A stretch of 5,032 nucleotides of DNA from assembly GCA_033764265.1 (NCBI GenBank), contig JANRJB010000438.1, positions 1 to 5,032 on the forward strand, given 5' to 3'. Source of the DNA: VGEM01 sp033764265 (GTDB taxonomy: Bacteria > Pseudomonadota > Alphaproteobacteria > Rhodospirillales > Rhodospirillaceae). The notes beneath the pieces were generated by a model. It did no database searches, was not told the DNA's origin, and saw only the letters and a program-made list of their open reading frames with translations. The position numbers and the translations under genes are program-made. Each line of letters opens with the position of its first letter. Position 1 is the stretch's first letter. Shown here one piece after another: positions 1 through 5,032 of the stretch.

Positions 1-1112
1 GCCAGGATGCAGCTTTGCGGCGGGTTGATGATCGCGGCGAATTCCTTGATGCCGTACATGCCGAGGTTGGAGATCGAGAAGCCGCCGCCCTGGAACTCCT
101 CGGGCTTGAGCTTCTTGTCGCGGGCGCGCGTCGCCAGGTCCTTCATCTCGTTGGAGATGGCGGCCAACCCCTTGCGGTCGGCATGGCGGATGATCGGCGT
201 GATCAGGCCGTCGGGTGTGGCCACCGCCACGGACACATCGACGTTGTCGTAGCGGCGGATCGCCTCGTCGGTCCAGGTGGCGTTGGCCGCCGGCACCTTG
301 CGCAGGGCCAGCGCCACGGCCTTGATGACGAAGTCGTTGACCGACAGCTTGTAATCGGCGCCGGCGCGGCCGTTGAGATCGGCGCGCAACTTGAGCAGGT
401 CGTCGATCAGGCAGTCGACGGTGAGATAGAAGTGCGGGATCGTGAACTTGGACTCCGCCAGGCGCTTGGCGATGATCTTGCGCATGGAGGAGTTCGGCAC
501 TTCGGTGAAGGGCTGGCCGAAGTCCGGCACCGGCCCGGCATGAACCGGGGCACGGGCAGCGGCCGGCGCGGCGCCAGCCGGCGTCGGCTTGCGCGCAACG
601 CCACCGGTGATGGCCTTTTCGATGTCGGCCTTGATGATGCGCCCCTGCGGGCCGGAGCCGTTGATGGCCCCGAGATCGATGCCGGCCTGGCTCGCCATGC
701 GCTTGGCGAGCGGGCTGGCGATCGCGCGGTCGGTGTTGGCGGGCGGGGCAGCGACCGGCTTGGACGCCACGGCGGGCGCCGCGCTCGCGGCCGGCGCAGG
801 CGCCGTTGGGGGCGGCACGGCCGCGGCCGGCTTCGCCGCGGGTGCGGCCTTGATCGCGCCGGCGTCCTCGCCGTCGCTCAAGAGCACGGCGATCGGCTGG
901 TTGACGGCCACGCCCTCGGTGCCTTCCGCAACCAAAATCTTGCCGATCTTGCCCTCGTCGACCGCCTCGAACTCCATCGTCGCCTTATCGGTCTCGATCT
1001 CGGCAATGATGTCGCCCGACTTCACGGCGTCGCCTTCGCGCTTCAGCCACTTGGCGAGCTTGCCCTCGGTCATGGTCGGCGACAGCGCCGGCATCAGAAT
1101 TTCAATCGGCAT
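1..1112 (-). CDS. pdhC: Pyruvate dehydrogenase E2, dihydrolipoamide acetyltransferase (partial, C-terminus off the left edge)
   Basis: E2 transfers the acetyl group from its lipoyl arm to CoA and forms the cytoplasmic core of the PDH complex. I translated 370 complete codons from the ATG at 1112; the frame stays open to the window edge. Domains in order: a lipoyl domain (about 1-80, lipoyl lysine K43 in ETDKAT), an Ala/Pro-rich linker (about 88-127), a peripheral subunit-binding domain (about 129-168, ASPLAKRMA then GSGPQGRI), a second Ala/Pro linker (about 171-193), and the start of the catalytic acyltransferase domain (from about 200, with SMRKIIAKRL, KFTIPHFYLT and the last visible residues NPPQSCILA). 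The C-terminal part with the catalytic HxxxDG motif is missing, so roughly 60-70 residues are cut off if the length is typical. The start is supported by GAGGGG (1128-1123), which overlaps the pdhB stop. Pairing with pdhA/pdhB favours pyruvate over 2-oxoglutarate or branched-chain E2. Confidence 0.96.
   Translation of the reverse strand, partial: MPIEILMPALSPTMTEGKLAKWLKREGDAVKSGDIIAEIETDKATMEFEAVDEGKIGKILVAEGTEGVAVNQPIAVLLSDGEDAGAIKAAPAAKPAAAVPPPTAPAPAASAAPAVASKPVAAPPANTDRAIASPLAKRMASQAGIDLGAINGSGPQGRIIKADIEKAITGGVARKPTPAGAAPAAARAPVHAGPVPDFGQPFTEVPNSSMRKIIAKRLAESKFTIPHFYLTVDCLIDDLLKLRADLNGRAGADYKLSVNDFVIKAVALALRKVPAANATWTDEAIRRYDNVDVSVAVATPDGLITPIIRHADRKGLAAISNEMKDLATRARDKKLKPEEFQGGGFSISNLGMYGIKEFAAIINPPQSCIL
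1057..1097. repeat. 41-bp exact direct repeat, copy in pdhC lipoyl region
   Basis: This stretch near the start of pdhC is identical over 41 bp to 2430-2470 in pdhB, both on the same strand and at the same codon positions. It encodes MPALSPTMTEGKL with partial codons at the ends. The first differing bases are at 1056 and 1098. It reflects the shared lipoyl-domain origin. Confidence 0.9.
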
Positions 1113-1126
1113 GGACGGGGTTCCCC

Positions 1127-2485
<1,359 letters not shown>

Positions 2486-2504
2486 GGCGTTCCCCGCTTC
2501 CGAC

Positions 2505-3512
2505 TCAGGCCGCGACCACGATGTCGGTCCACAATTCCGACGGATCGGGTTCGGGGCTGGTCTGGGCGAACTCGGCCGAGGCGGTGACGATGTCCTTGAT
2601 CTCCTTGTCGAGCGCCTTGAAGGCGTCCTCGTCCATCGCCTTCATCTCGATCAGCTGCGCGCGCAGCCGATCGATCGGGTCGTGCTGCTCGCGCATTTTC
2701 TGCAACTCTTCCTTGGTGCGATACTTGGCCGGGTCGGACATGGAGTGGCCGCGATAGCGATAGGTTTTCACTTCCATCAGCACCGGGCCGTTGCCGGCGC
2801 GGACGTAGGATGTGGCGTCGAGACCGGCCTCGTAGACCGCCGACACGCTCATCCCGTCCACCGTCATGCTGCGGATGCCGTAGGGCGCGCCGCGGCTGGC
2901 GAAGTCGGTCGAGGCCGAGGCGCGCTGGATCGACGTGCCCATGCCGTACTTGTTGTTTTCGACCACGAAGATCACCGGCAGCTTCCACAGCGCCGCCATG
3001 TTGTAGCTTTCGGCCACCTGGCCCTGGTTGGCCGCGCCGTCGCCGTAGTAGGCGAAGCACAGGTTGCCGTCGTTCTTGTATTTGTGGGCGAACGCCAGGC
3101 CCGCGCCCAGCGGCACCTGGGCGCCGACGATGCCGTGGCCGCCGAAGAAGCCTTTCTCGCGGCTGAACATGTGCATCGAGCCGCCCTTGCCTTTGGAGTA
3201 GCCGCCGGCGCGGCCGGTCAGCTCGGCCATCACGCCCTTGGGGTCCATGCCGCAGGCCAGCATGTGGCCGTGGTCGCGGTAGCTGGTGATGACGCTGTCG
3301 CCGGGGATGGCGCAGGCCTGCAAGCCCACCACCACCGCTTCCTGGCCGATGTACAGGTGGCAGAAGCCGCCGATCAGCCCCATGCCATACAGCTGTCCGG
3401 CGCGCTCCTCGAACCGCCGGATCAGCAGCATGTCGCGGTAAAACTGGATCAGCTGGGTGGGGTTGGCCGCGGCCGCAGCCGCCGGCTTGCCGGTCCCCCG
3501 TTTGGCCACCAT
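2505..3512 (-). CDS. pdhA: Pyruvate dehydrogenase E1 alpha subunit
   Basis: This 335-residue subunit supplies the pyrophosphate-binding half of the thiamine-diphosphate site of E1 and pairs with the pdhB product. Visible family signatures are IRRFEERAGQLYGMG (31-45), HLYIGQEAV (52-60), SYRDHGHMLACG (77-88), the thiamine-diphosphate/Mg motif beginning GDGAAN (157-162) and ending at N186-N187, and YRGHSMSDPAKYR (253-265), which matches the loop phosphorylated in mitochondrial E1 alpha. Length is normal for bacterial two-subunit E1. I chose the ATG at 3512 because GAGGGAGGG (3524-3516) lies just upstream and family-like sequence begins soon after the Ala-rich N-terminus. A longer in-frame opening from a TTG at 3650 would run through the promoter candidate and gives no family-like residues. 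It is the first gene of the operon. The motifs fit pyruvate better than a branched-chain 2-oxoacid substrate, helped by the lipoyl-E1 beta neighbour. Confidence 0.97.
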   Translation of the reverse strand: MVAKRGTGKPAAAAAANPTQLIQFYRDMLLIRRFEERAGQLYGMGLIGGFCHLYIGQEAVVVGLQACAIPGDSVITSYRDHGHMLACGMDPKGVMAELTGRAGGYSKGKGGSMHMFSREKGFFGGHGIVGAQVPLGAGLAFAHKYKNDGNLCFAYYGDGAANQGQVAESYNMAALWKLPVIFVVENNKYGMGTSIQRASASTDFASRGAPYGIRSMTVDGMSVSAVYEAGLDATSYVRAGNGPVLMEVKTYRYRGHSMSDPAKYRTKEELQKMREQHDPIDRLRAQLIEMKAMDEDAFKALDKEIKDIVTASAEFAQTSPEPDPSELWTDIVVAA

Positions 3513-3515
3513 GGA

Positions 3516-3537
3516 CCCTCCCTCGCGCGGTTCGCGC
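3516..3537 (-). promoter_or_regulatory. pdhA ribosome binding site with an adjoining small hairpin
   Basis: The purine-rich GAGGGAGGG (3524-3516) ends 3 nt before the ATG and decides the pdhA start; its GAGGG half sits 7 nt from the ATG. Directly 5' of it in the transcript is a perfect 5-bp GC stem with a 3-nt loop (GCGCG, AAC, CGCGC; 3537-3525). The hairpin ends one base before the Shine-Dalgarno site and leaves it unpaired. Whether it influences translation is unknown. Confidence 0.6.
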
Positions 3538-3584
3538 TGTTGTTCGGACCACGCGGTCGCCGCCGGTGCGTCCCATTGGGGGCT

Positions 3585-3613
3585 ATATCGCAACGAACTT
3601 TCGCAGCGGCAAG
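3585..3613 (-). promoter_or_regulatory. Candidate sigma-70 promoter for the pdhABC operon
   Basis: Reading leftward, CTTGCC (3613-3608) and CGATAT (3590-3585) are separated by exactly 17 bp. Each hexamer matches five of six positions of the CTTGAC-N17-CTATAT consensus described for the Sinorhizobium housekeeping sigma factor. A start site near 3578 would give a leader of about 65 nt before pdhA. The spacing and match are seen directly; activity is inferred. A second -35-like TTGACC lies upstream (3659-3654) but has no good -10 at the right distance. Confidence 0.55.
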
Positions 3614-3719
3614 ACAAAGGTTGATTAAGCCTATGTTTTGCAACGCACAATTAGGTCAACAATCAAGCCATTGATAAACCAACGGAAGTGAAGTTTGCGC
3701 TGCAAGAGAAGGCAATCCG

Positions 3720-3738
3720 CGGCTACAGTTCGTAGCCG
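3720..3738. repeat. Perfect 7-bp inverted repeat, possible operator
   Basis: CGGCTAC (3720-3726) and GTAGCCG (3732-3738) are exact inverted copies separated by AGTTC. Neither side is followed by a convincing T-run and no gene ends nearby, so a terminator is unlikely. The dyad lies between the divergent genes, about 107 bp upstream of the pdhA -35 candidate, where it could be a binding site for a dimeric regulator. The dyad is seen directly; the role is a guess. Confidence 0.4.
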
Positions 3739-3793
3739 TTCCGACAATTTTGTTGCTTGGATTCCACAAATCGATTGGGAACTTTCGCAAAAA

Positions 3794-3822
3794 CTTGTGC
3801 AACAAAGTGCAGCATTTAGATT
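3794..3822 (+). promoter_or_regulatory. Weak candidate promoter for the SnoaL-like gene
   Basis: CTTGTG (3794-3799) and TAGATT (3817-3822) are spaced by 17 bp on the rightward strand. They match about four of six positions each of standard sigma-70 hexamers. The implied leader would be about 120 nt. The AT-rich setting makes chance matches likely, so this is only the best of several poor options. Confidence 0.25.
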
Positions 3823-3949
3823 GCCGACTATGTTTTATCGGTCAAGGGTAAACGCACTGGTTATTCAGTCATATGCAGAATTCGTCGATTGATTGCAGCC
3901 GCGACCGGGTCGCCCTAGCGTCAACGGCCGACTCTGGGAGGGAACCGCC

Positions 3950-4420
3950 ATGTCGATCGCCACCGAACGCCGGGCCGTGGAACGTCACGTGCGCAAGATC
4001 TGGGACCGGTTCGTCGCCCAGGATCCCGCCGGGATGCTCAAGCTCATGCACCCCGACTGTACGGTCTGGGACGTGTTTCAGCCCGACCTGGTCACCCGCC
4101 GCGAAATGGAGGCATACGTCGCGCGCGATTACGCCCAATCGGCGGCGCGCGGCAAGTTGACGTTCCGCATGTTCGATTTCGTCACCACGGTGTGGGGCGA
4201 TGCGGCCATCTGCCGGTTCAATTCCTACCACCGCTACGCCCCGCCGAACGCCCACGAAGGCTACGGCCGCACCACCTGCGTACTGCGCAAATACCCGCGG
4301 CAGGGCTGGCTGGTGGTTCACGTGCATGAAGGCGAGCTGCCGACCGGGATTCCGCCGCTGAAGCGCAGGCCCCGCCCGAAAAGGAAAACGGCGGCGACGC
4401 ATTCGCGCCGCCGCCGCTAA
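3950..4420 (+). CDS. SnoaL-like / NTF2-fold (DUF4440-type) small protein with basic tail
   Basis: A 156-residue, probably cytoplasmic protein with no signal peptide or membrane segment. The pattern suggests the SnoaL-like/DUF4440 group of NTF2-fold proteins: an N-terminal helix with W18 and F21 followed by DPAGMLKLMHPDCTVWD (25-41), a helical stretch REMEAYVARDYAQ (51-63), strands around LTFRMFDFVTTVWGDAAICRFNSYH (70-94), and a final strand pair WLVVHVHEGELP (120-131). Family members range from isomerases and hydrolases to proteins of unknown role, so no reaction can be assigned. Residues 138-156 form an Arg/Lys-rich tail (KRRPRPKRK to a final RRRR) beyond the usual fold end. I chose the ATG at 3950 because GGGAGG lies about 8 nt upstream; an in-frame ATG at 3893 lacks such a site and adds residues unlike the family. 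The tail is encoded by DNA that also looks like the terminator of the convergent gene. Confidence 0.8.
   Translation: MSIATERRAVERHVRKIWDRFVAQDPAGMLKLMHPDCTVWDVFQPDLVTRREMEAYVARDYAQSAARGKLTFRMFDFVTTVWGDAAICRFNSYHRYAPPNAHEGYGRTTCVLRKYPRQGWLVVHVHEGELPTGIPPLKRRPRPKRKTAATHSRRRR
4379..4413 (-). terminator. Intrinsic terminator of the TonB-dependent receptor gene, inside the SnoaL-like coding end
   Basis: Read leftward, CGGCGGCG (4413-4406), a 9-nt loop and CGCCGCCG (4396-4389) form a perfect 8-bp GC stem. It is followed at once by TTTTCCTTTT (4388-4379), a broken U-tract. This is the classic layout of a rho-independent terminator and sits about 20 nt past the receptor stop codon. In the rightward direction no U-run follows, so it should act only on the leftward transcript. 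The register could slip because of the GCC/GGC repeats. Confidence 0.65.
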
Positions 4421-4433
4421 GTCCTGCTCGGGC

Positions 4434-5032
4434 CTAGAAGTTCAGGCTGGCGCGCACGCCAAATTGGCGCTTGTCGGGCAGCACCGCCGAAGCCAGGCTG
4501 GTGACTGCGGTCGAGCGCGGCGCGATGAACGAGGTGCCCCAGTCCTGGATGTAGACCGCGCTGGCTTTCAGCGTGTCGTCGTTGAACACGTTGTTGACGT
4601 AGGCGGTCACGGTCCAGGCCTCTTTCTCGACCCCGGCGCGCAGATCGACGGTGACGTAAGAGTCCATCACCAGGCTGTTCTCGAAACTGGTGAACCGCTT
4701 GGACTGGTAGCGCGCATCGGCGTCCATGAACCAGCCGAGATCGGCCGAGATGTCGCCGCGCACCTGACCGCCCAGTTGGACGCTGTGCTTCGGCGCGCCT
4801 TCCAGCTTGTTGCCGGAGTAGTCCACGAGGCAGCGGCTGCCCGTGCCAACGCGGATAACCTCGCGGCAGGCGTTCTCGGGCTGGGCCACCGCGGCGCGCG
4901 ACAGGCCCGAGGCGGAGTTGCTGATGTCGGTGAACTCTTTGTATTCGCCGTCGTTGTAGGTGTAGCTGGCGGCCATCGAGAAGAAGTCGTTGGGCGCGGC
5001 GTTGACCTCCACCTCCAGGCCCTTGACCTCGG
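4434..5032 (-). CDS. TonB-dependent outer-membrane receptor, C-terminal part (5' end off the right edge)
   Basis: The frame is open from the right edge to TAG at 4434-4436, giving 198 visible residues that form the end of a 22-stranded beta-barrel. Family features are VKGLEVEVNAAPNDFF at the start of the visible part (typical KGxE strand), alternating aromatic strands such as MAASYTYNDGEYKEF, GNKLEGAPKHSVQLGG, the strand and turn DSYVTVDLRAGVEKEAWTVTAYVNNVFND, and a final strand QFGVRASLNF ending in the terminal Phe used for outer-membrane insertion. TonB-dependent receptors import siderophores, cobalamin, carbohydrates or other ligands using proton-motive force passed on by TonB. The plug domain and TonB box are outside the window, so the substrate cannot be judged. 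Two cysteines (visible residues 55 and 67) sit in a probable extracellular loop. A GTG at 5012 is internal and not the start. The gene converges on the SnoaL-like gene. Confidence 0.93.
   Translation of the reverse strand, partial: EVKGLEVEVNAAPNDFFSMAASYTYNDGEYKEFTDISNSASGLSRAAVAQPENACREVIRVGTGSRCLVDYSGNKLEGAPKHSVQLGGQVRGDISADLGWFMDADARYQSKRFTSFENSLVMDSYVTVDLRAGVEKEAWTVTAYVNNVFNDDTLKASAVYIQDWGTSFIAPRSTAVTSLASAVLPDKRQFGVRASLNF

Larger units (their letters stand above)
3513..3949. other. Divergent intergenic region between pdhA and the SnoaL-like gene
   Basis: This 437-bp stretch carries no gene I can support. About 3590-3895 is clearly more AT-rich than the coding DNA on either side, as expected for a double promoter region. 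It holds a pdhA promoter candidate, a weaker rightward promoter candidate, a 7-bp inverted repeat at 3720-3738, and TTGC/GCAA dyads at 3638-3643, 3695-3705 and 3795-3802. A 65-codon opening from a TTG at 3695 to 3892 has only about 40 percent G or C at third codon positions by my count, unlike the strongly GC-biased flanking genes, so I treat it as noise. Confidence 0.8.

Noticed and set aside
1117..1126. GGGGTTCCCC between pdhB and pdhC as a hairpin
   Set aside because: The loop would be only 2 nt, or the stem just 3 bp with a 4-nt loop. It is too weak to call a regulatory structure.
3513..3650. N-terminal extension of pdhA to a TTG at 3650
   Set aside because: The extra 46 residues are unlike E1 alpha, would be encoded through the promoter candidate, and ignore the strong ribosome binding site before the ATG at 3512.
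3695..3892. Possible small 65-residue protein in the intergenic region
   Set aside because: It has a TTG start, about 40 percent GC at third codon positions against strongly GC-biased neighbours, and no recognisable motif.
3760..3934. GANTC (CcrM/GcrA-type) sites at 3760-3764 and 3930-3934
   Set aside because: The density is about what chance gives, and neither site is placed convincingly within a promoter, so cell-cycle methylation control is not supported.
3869..4402. Leftward open frame of 177 codons opposite the SnoaL-like gene
   Set aside because: The rightward frame has a good ribosome binding site and an NTF2-like pattern; the leftward product has no such support.

Overview
The window comes from a GC-rich bacterium, most likely an alphaproteobacterium. 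The main reason is the pyruvate dehydrogenase (PDH) layout. A heterodimeric E1 is encoded as separate alpha and beta genes, the beta subunit carries its own N-terminal lipoyl domain, and an E2 with a single lipoyl domain follows. This arrangement is familiar from rhizobia and their relatives. The best promoter candidate also fits the alphaproteobacterial sigma-70 pattern. I cannot assign a genus.

Layout. Positions 3512 to 1 hold a leftward operon: pdhA (E1 alpha, 3512-2505), pdhB (E1 beta with lipoyl domain, 2485-1127) and pdhC (E2, starting at 1112 and running off the left edge). The gaps are 19 and 14 nt, so one transcript is expected. Together these genes decarboxylate pyruvate and pass the acetyl group through lipoyl-lysine arms to CoA. 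The E3 gene (dihydrolipoamide dehydrogenase) is not in view and may lie beyond the left edge.

Positions 3513-3949 form a 437-bp, largely AT-rich intergenic region between two divergent genes. It holds a good promoter candidate for pdhA, a weak one for the rightward gene, a 7-bp inverted repeat and several TTGC/GCAA dyads. Positions 3950-4420 encode a small SnoaL-like/NTF2-fold protein. Positions 5032-4434 hold the C-terminal part of a TonB-dependent outer-membrane receptor, read leftward and converging on the SnoaL-like gene with only 13 nt between the stop codons. The receptor's apparent intrinsic terminator lies inside the last codons of the SnoaL-like gene.

I see no mobile elements, CRISPR arrays, tRNA or rRNA. 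Most of the window is ordinary core metabolism and I find no convincing undescribed system. The points most worth a second look are the terminator embedded in coding sequence, the 41-bp exact repeat between the two lipoyl-domain coding regions, and the possible regulatory elements upstream of pdhA.
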